Shown piece after piece: positions 20,533 through 31,249 of a DNA stretch of 64,000 nucleotides. The stretch is from Rhynchopus euleeides (lineage: Eukaryota; Euglenozoa; Diplonemea; Diplonemida; Diplonemidae). Position numbers and translations under genes: made by a program. The notes under the pieces were generated by a model, which searched no databases, had not been told where the DNA came from, and saw only the letters and a list, made by a program, of their open reading frames with translations. Location of the stretch: assembly GCA_963210315.1 (NCBI GenBank), contig OY723280.1:1736001-1800000 (forward strand), in the 5' to 3' direction. Every line of letters begins with the position of its first letter. Position 1 is the stretch's first letter.

Positions 20533-23132
20533 CAGAGGCCCCAAAGCCCCCGTAAACCCTCCAAACCCCCCCAGATCGGTCCGGAAACCCATCGAACCCC
20601 ACTTTTCCACCATTCCGGGCACCTCAGGTGCCCGAATTGGGGTACCTAATTTTCGTGCCACCGTTTGGTACCACACAGTGTCACTGAGGGGGGGGTTAGG
20701 AAAGGGTACGCACTAATACCACATTTCTGACGGGCTAGAACTCGTCATCAGGCGCCATGTAGGTGGCATCGATCAGGTCTTCGATGAGCTTTGGTTTGAT
20801 TATGTACTTCCCTCCCTGTCGCACAGGCAGGTCGTGCTCAGCTGCTTTGTCCCGCAGTTCAGCCACAGAGAGCTTGGTGTACTCAGTCCGCAGCTGCTGC
20901 TTCATTGTGGTGCGATGTATCCTCAAGTGAACGTCCTCATCTGAGTTCAATTTCCTCTCCTTGTAGGATGAGTACGTCTCTTCGCTCGGCACAAGCGGGA
21001 CCCCAATCTCAAAGAGTGCCCTGCGGTTGTGTTTTCGCTGCGCAATGCTCGCAATCCTCTCTGGGTTGCAGCCGGGAAGATCCTCACTCAGCAAGCCGAC
21101 TGTACCATGCGCTCCCTCAATGAAGTCGTTCGAGTGTGGAAGGTCTTTGGCAGCCTCTGGCGGGAGATCCGTGTCATGAGCCACAAAGCGATCAAAAGTC
21201 TCGATCATGCGTGCCACTGATCCCCGAAGGCGGCTTGCGCATGTAGAGTCGAAGTGCTCCTGGGCTTGCTGCATGCCAAGGGGGTTGCGCCCTGCCGTCT
21301 CAAATATCCACTGTGGAAACTTGCTTTTCACACGCGAAAGAGTCACGAGCCACCCTCGGAGGGTCGGGTAGAGTTTGCGGGCTTCCGTGACATTCATCTC
21401 GCCACGCAATTTGCACCCTTTCAGCAGTACATACGTACTCTTGTACCAGGCAAAGCAGACCGCAGCAACCACCAACTCTGGCACAATGTCGTCACACAAC
21501 AGCACACTGAGTGCGTTGCTTCCCGGAATGTACAGCTCGCGTCGCTCAACAGCCTTGGTCAATACATCCCGGTTGTGGAGCACTGCCGCGCAGGAACGGC
21601 ATAGCCACCCATATTTGTTTCCCACCTGCCTTCCCAACGTAAACCCCTTTGGAATGCCTCCTTTTGTTGCGAAGAGTGTTGATACCATCTTGATTCCCGT
21701 CGATGTGGTGGCGTTCGTGCTTTTAGGACAGCAAGCGGTGTGAAGCGTCTCGATCGCAGCTTGGGTGGTGGTGTTGATATCAACCGATTCAATGGTGTGC
21801 TTCCACTTGTGCGACGAGCACCCCGAAGGTATCAACCCTCCAAGGACACAGGCAGCTTTGGCCGTTGATTCGTGATCAGTCAGACACAGTGATGGTTTTT
21901 GAAAGCCGGCCTCCGTCGCCGCCAGCAGAACACGCTGGATCTGGGGCACCTTGTCGATGGCACGGCTTCCCTCCCCGACGGAGCTGTCGGCCACGACTTG
22001 GAGCACCCTGCCGGTCTCAGGGCTTGCAGCAGAGAACGAGACCTGCGAGTACTTCACCCCTTGCTGCGAGCGCGCACCCGACGAGGTGTCCATGCACGTC
22101 TGCACCTGCCCTCCTTTTTCACGAAGCTTCGTCAGGAACCGATCAGTACTCATTGGACCTGCCCACGCATCAGTGCGTTTGACTGTCGCCGCACTGATGT
22201 TGCGCCCCTTCCCACGAGTGCCAAGGATGCACTCCAGGATGTCGCTCAGAGCCTCGCCACAGCTCTTCGCGCCGATCCCCCACCCTCGCAGCACTGTCAG
22301 CGCCGTTGCCACACCGGCGCTGTAGCCCCCCTCCTTGTTGTAGAGGGAGGTCGGTGTCACAAGACACCGCTGTCGCAAGCGCTTATATTTGGCGTGTAAT
22401 CGTCTATACGCGCTTGCGGAGTACACTCCCGGACTCGAGGTTTTCGGAGTCGTAGCGTCCTCGGGGTCGCTGTCGCTGTCGCTTTGATTGACACTGCCAC
22501 TGTCACAGTCGCTGTCGCTGTCTTCATCGGTTGTATTCTCCACTGGCCCCTCACCCGCGCTCGCGCCCTTTGCCATCGGGCGAACTGTGTGATCGCAGTT
22601 CACACACCACCGGAACTCTCGTTTCCCTTCGCACTGCACCCGCGTCTTCCGCGCACCGATCCGCGAAAGGGCCTTTAAAAAGGCCTCCTTCGTGGGGGCC
22701 CCGCGCGTGCGCCTGAGTATGCGCGCCCGCTGCGCGTTCAAATCGCACCACCGTGCCCCACACAGCTCCACGGGCAGCTGGCCGACGAACTTCCTCGCCG
22801 CGGCGATGGCGTTCGCACTCCGAGCAACCGTGCGGCCCATTCTTGTGTTTGTGCGGTATTCACAGCACTCTGCAGATGATTGTGGGTGTCTGTGGTGCGT
22901 ATCCTTTCCTAACCCCCCCTCAGTGACACTGTGTGGTACCAAACGGTGGCACGAAAATTAGGTACCCCAATTCGGGCACCTGAGGTGCCCGGAATGGTGG
23001 AAAAGTGGGGTTCGATGGGTTTCCGGACCGATCTGGGGGGGTTTGGAGGGTTTACGGGGGCTTTGGGGCCTCTGCGCCGGTTTTTTGAAAAATCGTGTTT
23101 GTCCACGTAAAAGGGTGGCATTTGACCCCCCC
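20533..23132. mobile_element. DNA transposon with ~235-bp TIRs and intact transposase
   Basis: The right TIR (22898-23132) matches, in reverse, the left repeat 20533-20707 almost base for base (for example GGTACCTAATTTTCGTGCCA). The right end terminates CATTTGACCCCCCC next to TA. By comparison with the related copy at 32948, the left end lacks the outer ~58 bp of TIR (up to GGCGCAGAGG). Inside is a single uninterrupted transposase gene on the minus strand. The TA flank suggests a TA target duplication, but the left TSD is lost. Because of the missing outer end this copy may not be mobile itself. Confidence 0.88.
20735..22942 (-). CDS. Transposase of unrecognised DDE-like family, 735 aa
   Basis: An intact frame without stops. 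The first ~12 residues (MVPHSVTEGG) are encoded inside the TIR; Met35 (22840, MGRTVARSANAI) is an alternative start. The N-terminus is basic with C104, C113, C116 and H118 as a possible zinc-binding cluster; then an Asp/Ser-rich acidic linker (138-165) and a coiled segment (178-195). Candidate catalytic residues are D285 (QTCMDTSSG), D356 (SLCLTDHES) and E609 (NDFIEGAHG), with a Cys/His patch SGCSSHKWKH at 373-382. The C-terminus (690-728) resembles a SAP-type DNA-binding fold (KLSVAELRDKAAEHDLPVR). Long TIRs and association with TA support a transposase role; the DDE assignment is inference. I could not place it in a named superfamily. Confidence 0.8.
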   Translation of the reverse strand: MVPHSVTEGGLGKDTHHRHPQSSAECCEYRTNTRMGRTVARSANAIAAARKFVGQLPVELCGARWCDLNAQRARILRRTRGAPTKEAFLKALSRIGARKTRVQCEGKREFRWCVNCDHTVRPMAKGASAGEGPVENTTDEDSDSDCDSGSVNQSDSDSDPEDATTPKTSSPGVYSASAYRRLHAKYKRLRQRCLVTPTSLYNKEGGYSAGVATALTVLRGWGIGAKSCGEALSDILECILGTRGKGRNISAATVKRTDAWAGPMSTDRFLTKLREKGGQVQTCMDTSSGARSQQGVKYSQVSFSAASPETGRVLQVVADSSVGEGSRAIDKVPQIQRVLLAATEAGFQKPSLCLTDHESTAKAACVLGGLIPSGCSSHKWKHTIESVDINTTTQAAIETLHTACCPKSTNATTSTGIKMVSTLFATKGGIPKGFTLGRQVGNKYGWLCRSCAAVLHNRDVLTKAVERRELYIPGSNALSVLLCDDIVPELVVAAVCFAWYKSTYVLLKGCKLRGEMNVTEARKLYPTLRGWLVTLSRVKSKFPQWIFETAGRNPLGMQQAQEHFDSTCASRLRGSVARMIETFDRFVAHDTDLPPEAAKDLPHSNDFIEGAHGTVGLLSEDLPGCNPERIASIAQRKHNRRALFEIGVPLVPSEETYSSYKERKLNSDEDVHLRIHRTTMKQQLRTEYTKLSVAELRDKAAEHDLPVRQGGKYIIKPKLIEDLIDATYMAPDDEF

Positions 23133-23134
23133 TA

Positions 23135-23938
23135 GGCATAGGGTGCGGGCGATTCGCCTATCGCCCTATATTCGCCCAACCGGGTTCGAGCCCCGATTAT
23201 CGCGTATCGAATCGCCTTATCGCCCATTATCGCCTGATTATCGCCAAATTATCGCCCATTATCGCCCGTTTTCCTTCACACTTTCTGAAGGGGTCTTGAG
23301 CTAGTGGTGAGTGGGTTACCGCTCTACTGACCCTGGGTCCCACAGGGCCCTGTGACCTCGTCAACAACTGGGCCAAGACCTAGGATTCTGCATCAGAAAT
23401 CAGTTCTGACCACTGACGTCATGTGGGTGGGTCATTTCCTCGGTCAAAACCCACGTGAGGAACTGGGCATTGGCCCAGATCCTGACCTCGCTCAGGACCT
23501 GTTCACTCGCCGTTACTAGGAGCACTCGTAAGCATGAAGTGGGTACACCTTAGTGTTGAAGGAGATGCGTGGTTCTAGTGTAGTCGGTCTGAATGGGAGA
23601 AGATGCACTCCGTACGTTTGAGATGGCTCATTGCAGAGCCCACAGGAAGCTTCACGGCTGATCTGAGACCTGGGGCGGTTCTGACCCTGGTCACAGAGTC
23701 CTCACCCACTGAGAACACTGGAGCAGAGGGCTTGATCTAGGTCAGGAACCGGGTCTTCACTGAGGCAATGACCCACTCACCACCTCAGCAGTGACCTGAC
23801 GTCCCTGGCCGGGCCATTTTGCCCCCAAAAATACGACGGAAAAATTATCGCCCACTTATCGCCTTGACAGAATGGGCGATAATGAGGGCGATAATTTTTG
23901 CGATTTGGGCGATAACCGAATCGCCCGCACCCTATGCC
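23135..23938. mobile_element. TA-flanked MITE with TTATCGCC repeats
   Basis: Ends read GGCATAGGGTGCGGGCGATT at 23135 and in reverse at 23938, about 22 bp exact and longer with mismatches. TA lies on both sides (23133-34 and 23939-40). Subterminal regions repeat TTATCGCCCA many times (23160-23265 and 23840-23915). No coding capacity. The left TA is the same TA that borders the transposon ending at 23132, so this MITE inserted exactly at that element's edge. Confidence 0.85.
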
Positions 23939-24244
23939 TAGGGGGGGGGGGGGGAGTCGGTGACAAAAGCACATTATATCCTGCCTTGTTGTTTTTTTTG
24001 CCTGTGCGCACAAACAACGTCCTATGTTCACCCATTTATTTCTGCACGCCACTTCTGATTGTTGGAGGGTTCTGGTTCTCACGAGCGGAAATTCGTATGA
24101 CATTCTATTTGTTTTTATCCATACATCATACATTGGGCGTTATTCCGTTACCAGTAACGGTAATAACGTTATTTTTGCGTTATTTTTTGACCCCAAAAAA
24201 GGCAGCATTTCCCGGTGAATCTGACCCGAAACTCGGGTCCCTAC

Positions 24245-25217
24245 CAGGGGATAAGATAGGTCTGGTTTTCCGGTTTTCAAAACCAGGGTTTCCCGGTTCC
24301 CGGTTTTCTGGAAAAAAAAAAAGGTCGGTCTCATTTTTGGCGGTTTTTCTTGTGACTTTGGGACAGTAAAACAGTCAGAAAAAACGCCATAAAAAAATAG
24401 AAAGTGACCCCATCGTGATCCGCACAGAGCTCAAATAGTCCAAAGAAGGCAGAGAAGCGGAGAAGAAAAATGGACCTAGCGGATGGCCCGGTGGGTGGTG
24501 ACCTCGTCATGCAGGTCTCTTCTGTTTTGAAGGTGCACACATGGTGGACTCCAGCCACCATGTCTAAGAGGGAGTCTAAGACTGCAGTCTGGAGGGCTGA
24601 GACGAGAACACGAACGACTTTCAAGCAGTCTTGAAGGTCGCCAAGCCTATTGGGGGCAACTAACAGATGAGATTTGTTTGTTGCCTGTCGTCACAGCTAG
24701 GTGCCCATCTCCTCGATAACGGAATGTGTGCAGAGATCTCGTGGACCCTTTGGCCATTCTGTCGTGCACCCACTCCACCCACACCGCACACCTGTCACGA
24801 GTGGTCGCTCCCCCGTCCTCCTCCACCCTGAAGGTTGAACCCTCAAGGACCAGTGATCTCCTGCTGGCCGGGCTGCGATACAGCGAAGCCTTCCTACTTA
24901 CAAGCGAATCCAGACTGTAGTGAACAGATGTTCACTACCGTGGCCTCCGGCGGCTGGGGGGCTCCGCCCCCCAGACCCCCCTGTGTAAAAGCATTGCACC
25001 AGACCGGTTTTTTGGTCGAGAGTCCAAACTTTCAAAGCAGCTGCTGCGCCTGCCCCACCAAGCAGCCTCAGTACGACAGGACGCGCGCAGGCACCGGGCC
25101 TTCTCAGACTCTGGGAGGGTTTGCGCGGGTCGCGCGCGCCGAAGGCGCGCGCGAAAAATTTTCAAAACCAGAAAAACCGGAAAACGGTGCCAGAAAAAAA
25201 GTCTATCTTATACCCTG
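24245..25217. mobile_element. hAT MITE family B, copy 1
   Basis: An exact 8-bp TSD GTCCCTAC (24237-24244 and 25218-25225) flanks termini CAGGGGATAAGATAG and, in reverse, CAGGGTATAAGATAG. The interior is non-coding, carries one GGCGGAGCC hairpin unit (24930-24985), the GATCCGCACAGA core at 24420 and a GC hairpin at 25133-25156. A longer relative lies in reverse at 55326-56521. It is nested in element Z1. Confidence 0.92.
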
Positions 25218-25877
25218 GTCCCTACCCCCCCTAAAAGAATTTTCTTGGGTAAAATATCACTCCAGGGGGCCACTCCGTGATGTCAAAAAATTGGAAAACG
25301 TTTTCTCCTAAAATAACGCGTTATTTTTCCGTTATTTTCATGAAAACTTGCGTTATTCGGACAATTTTGCGGGCGGATGGTGTAGTTTTTGGTGGAGATG
25401 GCTCCAGAATACCCCCCTGGGACCATTTTTTGGATAATAACGCACGGACATGTCGAGTTTCGTGAAAAAATCATGTTTTTTTGGCTTTTTCAAGGCAAAT
25501 ACTGCAGAAACCCCTGCAACCTTGCAGCATCCAATGTTCCTGGAGTGAAATTTGGAGTGAAAATCACTCCAAAATCACTCAGTGTGGACGCAGAAGTGAA
25601 TCCTTCAGGAATACACCCGCACACCTCACATTGGCGGTGTATAAACCACCTGATATTTTTACTCGTTACGAGCGACGAAGTAGCGCGAAGTAGCGACGTG
25701 CCCATTTTTTCCCGGTCCGTTCTAAAATAGTTACGTTCCAAAAGTCCGTTACTGGTGCTGTCAAAGACGCTTCGCACAATATACGCACGAACTACCCAAA
25801 GTACGCTCGGGCTACGCACGAAGTACGCAGGAACTACACAATTTGAACTTTCTTGCACCCCCCAGTCATTATTTGCA

Positions 25878-25935
25878 CGCACTCCAGGTCCCATATTTGC
25901 ACCAGTGCAAATATGAGACCTGGAGTGCAAATATG
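25878..25935. repeat. ~25-bp-arm hairpin conserved in Z copies
   Basis: The arms GCACTCCAGGTCYCATATTT and GCAAATATGAGACCTGGAGT pair around ACCAG. The same hairpin, with the same loop region in reverse, is at 63563-63620. Within the arms there is one C/G-type mismatch (CCC versus GAG). Confidence 0.85.
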
Positions 25936-26037
25936 AGGAATTTCCGAGTTCGTCGTGATGTGCAAAACATGACTGGGTTGTGCAAGAAACCATCATCTGC
26001 ACCCCGTATCGGCCTCAATTGCACCCTCGTGCAGGTA

Positions 26038-26076
26038 AAAAAAGGCCTCGGGCCTCCGGCCCTCGGGCCGTTTTTT
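26038..26076. repeat. GC hairpin ending in T run
   Basis: AAAAAAGGCCTCGGGCC pairs with GGCCCTCGGGCCGTTTTTT around a CTCC loop, followed by TTAATTACGC. The same hairpin is present in the reverse copy at 63420-63460. The shape resembles a terminator, but nothing transcribed into it is recognised. Confidence 0.6.
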
Positions 26077-27142
26077 AATTACGCACACGACCTTCGCGCG
26101 GAAAGTGTCATTCAGCCCTGCCAAACGTGCTCTACACACCACCCCCTTCATCAGGCAAGTGGGTTTGTAAGGGTGTGTGGAAGCGTCAACGCTCGGGTGC
26201 AGGAAATTTACATTTTGGTCGCAAATGGCGTTACACATGCACTATGCACAACGTGTGCACGATTTCGGCAGAACTACGCACAACCAACGCAATTTGGACC
26301 TTTCAACAACACCATTCACGGTACTTCGATTTTGGGTGGGAAAGATGGGGCAAGGAAGTGGCAAAAACTGCGAAGAAGGTCGAAAATTTTCACATTTTCA
26401 TCAGAAACCATATTCAACGGATTCCAATTTTCGGGTGAAATCAAGCAGGTTGGCACAATGGCTCATGTTCACCCAAAAATGCACCTACCAAACCTCTTTT
26501 GCTTGATTTTTGGGACGGCATGGGTGATCCAGAGGCCAAAAATCACGATTTTTTCACCAATTCCTTCGACAACGGACAGTTCCAGACCACAAGGACCACA
26601 TTTTGGGGTCAGAATTTTCTCGGTCAAAAAATTCGAAAAATCTGAAATCTCTCGGAATTTTGAGCATTTTTTGAGATTGGCATGCCCATTTTAGACCCTT
26701 TGCGTGGCTCTAAACCCAAAAATTTGCTCGAAAATGGCCTCAAATAGCCTAAAACAGCCCATTCTGGCCACCCCGAAAAAAAAATTCGAAAAGGGTCCCC
26801 CTATAGAAGTTGCCCAAAAATACCGAAAATAACGCGGTATTACCGGTAATAACGGTAATAACGTTACCGATAACGTTATTACCGTTACTGATAACGGTAT
26901 TACCGTTACCGATAACGGTAATAACGGTAATAACGTTCCCGATAACGTTATTACCGTTCCTGATAACGGTAATAACTGTATTACCGTTATCGATAACGGT
27001 ATAACGCGGAAAAATAACGTTACCGATTTTCGGATAACGTTATTCGGCCGTTCTGGAACGTTATTAACGGTAAGTTATTTTACCGAAAAAATAACGGTAT
27101 TACCGTTACTGGTAACGCAATAACGCCCGATGTATGATACAT

Positions 27143-29559
27143 GGTGCGATATAATGTGATCGATAGCGTCATACCAACCATGTCTTGTCGTTTGCTGTTT
27201 TCAACAACGTTCTCTAGGCCGTTGTCACCACACCATACCACAGTCGGCATCCTTCTGGGGGAGTCACCTCCGAGGCCCGAAATTTCGGAGACGGACTGTG
27301 GCATACTGTTATGTTGTATTGCTTTTCCCCACCACCCGTGTTGGATGGCGGAAGACCCAAATAGGAGACAGTGTGGCTTCCGCTACTACATTTCATCCCG
27401 TTCATTTGGCAAAGTCCGATGGAGACACCAAGTTATCCGCCAGCCAATGCAACTTTCTTGGGATCATTCATCCCTTCCCAGATTGAAGCTTATTGTGTTG
27501 GGAGAGGATCTTTGTGGTGTATGGCTTTCGCCTCATTTCAATTGACATTTGGCTTTTCAACCACAGTGCCAGTTTTTTTCCCGCCACTTTTATTGTGGCG
27601 GGCTGTCCTGGAACGTTCTGTTAACTTGTTGTTTTCTTTGCAGCGTCTTTATTTCGATCAGTGTGCATCAGCGGAAGCGCTGTTCTGTTGCTGTTCGTAA
27701 CGTCTACCCCCACCCACCCATCCTTTGATGATAAACCAAAACTCGCGCGCAATCCCAAAACCCACGCACTCCCATGGTCTCTTCTCCCCATTGCTGCACG
27801 CTTGTGCAAGCAACCAACCTCCCCAGCCACCTCCCCATCCAGCCTGTCTGGCATTGGTCTCGCAGTCAAACGTGCGGTGCCCACACAACCTATTCCGATG
27901 ACAGTTGTCCGAAGAGTGTGTGGGAGCCCGATGGAGACCCAGAACCCGAAATCCCCCGTCTAGAAACCCAGTTTCTTTTGGTTACGGATGTACCTAGCGC
28001 AGCCCGCTGGGATTGCCGTTGCGTACTTCAGTCGTGATATTCTACGCAGCTGTGCTCAAACTACAGGTGTTATATGCATTCGCATTGTGCCTCGCCTAAC
28101 GTGCCATCCGGCCCTATTTGTCTGAGTATATTTGTATTTTTTAAGTTTGCTGTACAGTCTTTTCCCCCTTTAGGATTTTTGTGACAAATCAAGAGAGAGG
28201 TTCACGAAAAAGAGGTACGCTAGTTCAGCCTCCCTCGCGACGCTCCGATACTGCCGCATTATCTAACCTGCATATTTGTTCTGAACAGGCGTGGCTGCAC
28301 TCATTGCTTGCGTCAGTCATTTCTTGTTTCTTCCTTTCCGATCATTCTGAACTGTGAAAGGGGCATGTTCTCCCCTGACTCAGAGTTGGTAAAATGTTTA
28401 CCCATACTCCTGTTCCGCAATGCATGCCACCGTAAATCCGAACGATATCGCGATACGGCGAATTTGAGAACTTGTGTTGCCATTTGACAGTCATAATCAT
28501 TCAGCAAGGTGCATCCTGCCGGATGTCTGAGTGATTGTGGAAGAAATAGTGCGGCACCTTTGGGAAACCAATGCCATGTTGATGGCCAGGGCAACAAAGC
28601 TGTCATGACGCGCGCCCTTTATTCCTTTCTGACTAATCATACAATTCTGTTTCCGGTGGCCACGCCACACCTGCAGCATGCCTTAATGCCCCACTGCGTG
28701 CTCCTGTGGTTCCCCCGTCCCCACCTTCCGGTCAGTCACTTAATTCGTTCCAAAGAAGTTGGCCTTGCCCCTTCATTCCTCTTCCCGTCTGAGCGTCCGA
28801 AGGAAAACACGCTATGTGACGAACAAGAAGACAGTGACAGTGTTTCCTCAAACATGGCCTGGCTTTGGGAAATCGCCGAATGACATATGCTCCGCCACAA
28901 ACGGAAACGGGCAAACCCTTCATGCGATATGGGCTTCCTGCTCATATTGCACAGCACGCTGTCAGCAGACAGTGCAAATACCTAAACGACGCACACGCCC
29001 AGTTTGGTTGCTTGAAGGAACCCCCCCAACTTTCCCCACTTTTTACGGGACATGGGGGCACACATCCCGATGAAAAAACAAGGAGAAAAACGCCGGCGTG
29101 ATGTGTGTTTGCTCATTAGATTTCATCCTCAACCCCCCCCCCCCGCCCTTCCTTCAATGATGTACTCTTCTTGTTCCCGCAAAAACCCCCCCCCCCTCAC
29201 CCCCAGTTGTTTGACCCCACGCTCCTCACGCCCCATTCCTTGCCCCCCTAGCACGTTTTTCTCTCAATCTCTGGGCAGCGGGATCCCTTCCTGCTCTGCC
29301 GATAGGTTGTAGACGACAAGAAAAAATGGATGGCTCTACGCAAGCCTCATCCCATGTGTGGGATGGCATGTGGGTGTATGTGGAGGGGTGGGTCCCGTTG
29401 TATTTTTTTGGCTGATATCTCTCCCGTCCTGCCTGCCGTGTCTTCCTGTCGTTTGGAGAACTTTTTTTTTTGGCTGTTCTTTGACGTATGAAGAAATAGC
29501 TGCCCCCTTCTCGACAAGACAAAAAAAAACAACGGGACCCCGCCGGGAGCAACTTGTTA
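27143..29559. other. No gene recognised
   Basis: Unique-looking sequence of intermediate GC without long coding frames. Open frames up to ~130 codons show no motif. C/T-rich and A-rich tracts appear from 29130 onwards. Confidence 0.5.
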
Positions 29560-29617
29560 GTCCTGGGTAAGACGTTAAACTGCCTGGGGGGGCCGTCCCC
29601 GGACCATGACGGGTGCC
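29560..29617 (+). repeat. Retroposon 5' signature, left part (interrupted)
   Basis: Starts GTCCTGGGTAAGACGTTAAA and runs through GACCATGACGGGTGC, matching the first part of the signature at 8525, 9703 and 46197. It is interrupted at 29617 by the PTEN-LINE insertion and resumes after 31596 with TGCACCAGGAGTCTAGCAC. Confidence 0.85.
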
Positions 29618-29980
29618 ACCGCAACCGCATGGAGGACGTGGTGTCCTTCCTCGATGCCAAACACCCGGGGCACTACAAAGTGTACAATCTCTGCAGCGAG
29701 AGGAGCTACCCGAAGAGCTACTTCCACGGGTCTGTCGAGCGCTTCGCCATCGACGACCACCAACCGTGCGACCTGCACATCATCCACGAGTTCTGCCTGA
29801 GTGCCGATGAATACCTCAAGAGCGACCCAAAACATGTCATCGTCGCCCACTGCAAGGGTGGCAAGGGGCGCACCGGGATGATGTGCGTCAGCTACATGGT
29901 GTGGAGCGGCCTGCAGGAAACTGTGGAGGCTGCGCGCGAGAGGTTCGGCCAGCGCCGCACCGAGGTGGGCAGCCCAAAGG
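29617..29980 (+). pseudogene. PTEN: PTEN-like phosphatase fragment
   Basis: About 121 codons starting HRNRMEDVVSFLDAKHPGHY and continuing YNLCSERSYPKSYF. The catalytic P-loop HCKGGKGRTG (HCxxGxxRTG) is intact, with the Lys residues typical of PTEN-type 3-phosphoinositide phosphatases. A DHQPC segment occupies the place of the WPD-loop region (FAIDDHQPCDLH). It corresponds to the middle of the phosphatase domain, lacking the first ~45 residues and everything after RTEVGSPK, including the C2 domain. No intron interrupts it. At 29981 the sequence changes to the LINE pol frame. A truncated, probably non-functional copy; the parental gene is not in the window. Confidence 0.88.
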
Positions 29981-31249
29981 TACCATCTCACCGCAGCGCG
30001 CATCATCACAGGCTGCCCCAAAACCACCTCAGCCGCCACCTTACTATGGGAGGCGCACCTACCGAGTATCCACGACCTCATTGCTGTATCCTCCGCTGAC
30101 CTGTTAGAGAAACACGCCCGCCTACGGAACGAAACGAGTACCGACATGGTGTCGCTGGAGAGGGGGAAGTATTGCGACTGGCTCAAGACGGCCCGGCAAG
30201 TGACACAGGGACTATACACCGAGAGAAGGGACAGAGCTCAGCTGAGAATTGCCAGGCCCGTACACCCATGGCTGCTAAGTTTCGACAACCTCAAGATACA
30301 CCCCACCGTCCCGGGAGTGTCGAAGAGGAACACGGACACAACAAAACTCCGCCAGCGGGCAGAGGAGCACCTCCGTATGACCTACCCGCAGGCGACATGG
30401 TGGGTGTACACGGACGGTGCCACGGACCTGGCACGCGGGGGCGCCGGGGCAGTGTTCTACAAGACGGGGGAAGTCCTTCCCCATACAACGATGGTGGAAA
30501 ATGCTGGTCGTCACGCCTCCGCGTTTCAAGCAGAACTGGTCGCGATAAGGGAGGCCCTCCGCGTGCTCGTGAGGCTAGTCGTAACCGGAGACATCGTCGT
30601 CCTGTGCACAGACTCGCAAAGTGCGCTAAAAGCGTTGGAAGGGGGCCCGACCCGGGTGCGGGAAGAAGTGATGCACACAATATGGGATCTCCTACACAGC
30701 GTAACGACCGAAAAGGGAGTGACACTCCACATGCAGTATGTGCCGTCCCACGTCGGGATAGACGGAAATGAGGTGGCGGACCGGCTGGCCCAGCAAGGCC
30801 AAAAGCTGCGACAGACGGAGCCCCTCACCTACAGGGGAGCGCGAGCAGCGGCCCGCAGGATGCACGACCACATGAGGCCGGGTACCCACACATTGTACTG
30901 GAAAGATGACCGCCTCACGCGCCCTCCACTCCGCAACCCGACCCTGAAGCGGCGCGGAGAGGTCCAGCTACGGAGGCTCCGAACGGGGCGCCACAGCCTG
31001 GTATGGGACTTCCTGGTGGATACGGGAAAAGAGAAAGCGCCGCCTTGTACAGCCTGTGGCGAGGCCTGTACGGTCACACACCTCTTCAACTGCCCGAAAT
31101 TGGAACATGAGCAGGACAGCTTCCTACATACCACCAATCCAAGGCGGCTGTTATTCCGTCACCCGCAAGAAGTCATGCGATACCTGTCCGCCGCTGAACT
31201 ACTGGGCGACGCGCCGATACACACGCTGATCAACGAGCAGAAGCCGTAG
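29981..31249 (+). pseudogene. Ingi-like LINE pol, C-terminal half (RT end, RNase H)
   Basis: Open without stops for 422 codons but truncated at its 5' end. It begins with the end of the RT region (ARIITGCPKTTSAATLLWEA), then an RNase H domain with all four acidic residues (YTDG at 30413; QAELVAI; CTDSQSA; GNEVAD) and the SHVGIDGNE loop. Near the end lies a CTAC..CTVTHLFNC (C-x2-C-x7-H-x3-C) zinc-knuckle, typical of the C-terminus of ingi/Jockey-like LINEs. It lacks the endonuclease and the RT catalytic core. The first Met in frame is at 30146. Ends TAG, followed by the element's own 3'UTR. Confidence 0.88.

Larger units (their letters stand above)
24127..27136. mobile_element. AATAACGG-rich TIR element, copy Z1
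   Basis: Ends read CATACATTGGGCGTTATTCC and, in reverse, CATACATCGGGCGTTATTGC, continuing as inverted repeats rich in ACCAGTAACGGTAATAACG. A candidate 6-bp TSD ATACAT lies at 24121-24126 and 27137-27142. Removing the hAT MITE (24245-25217) leaves about 2 kb. The interior matches, in reverse, the copy from 61752 to the window end, and in part 44990-45430. No transposase is recognisable. The TSD is low-complexity, so its exact length is uncertain. Confidence 0.75.

Noticed and set aside
23170..23200. tRNA T-arm-like GGGTTCGAGCCCCG
   Set aside because: No acceptor, D or anticodon arms can be drawn around it; it is part of the TTATCGCC MITE.
29554..30099. 181-codon PTEN frame as a complete small phosphatase gene
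   Set aside because: It starts inside the target repeat and its last ~40 codons are LINE sequence in the wrong frame; only 29617-29980 is PTEN-derived.
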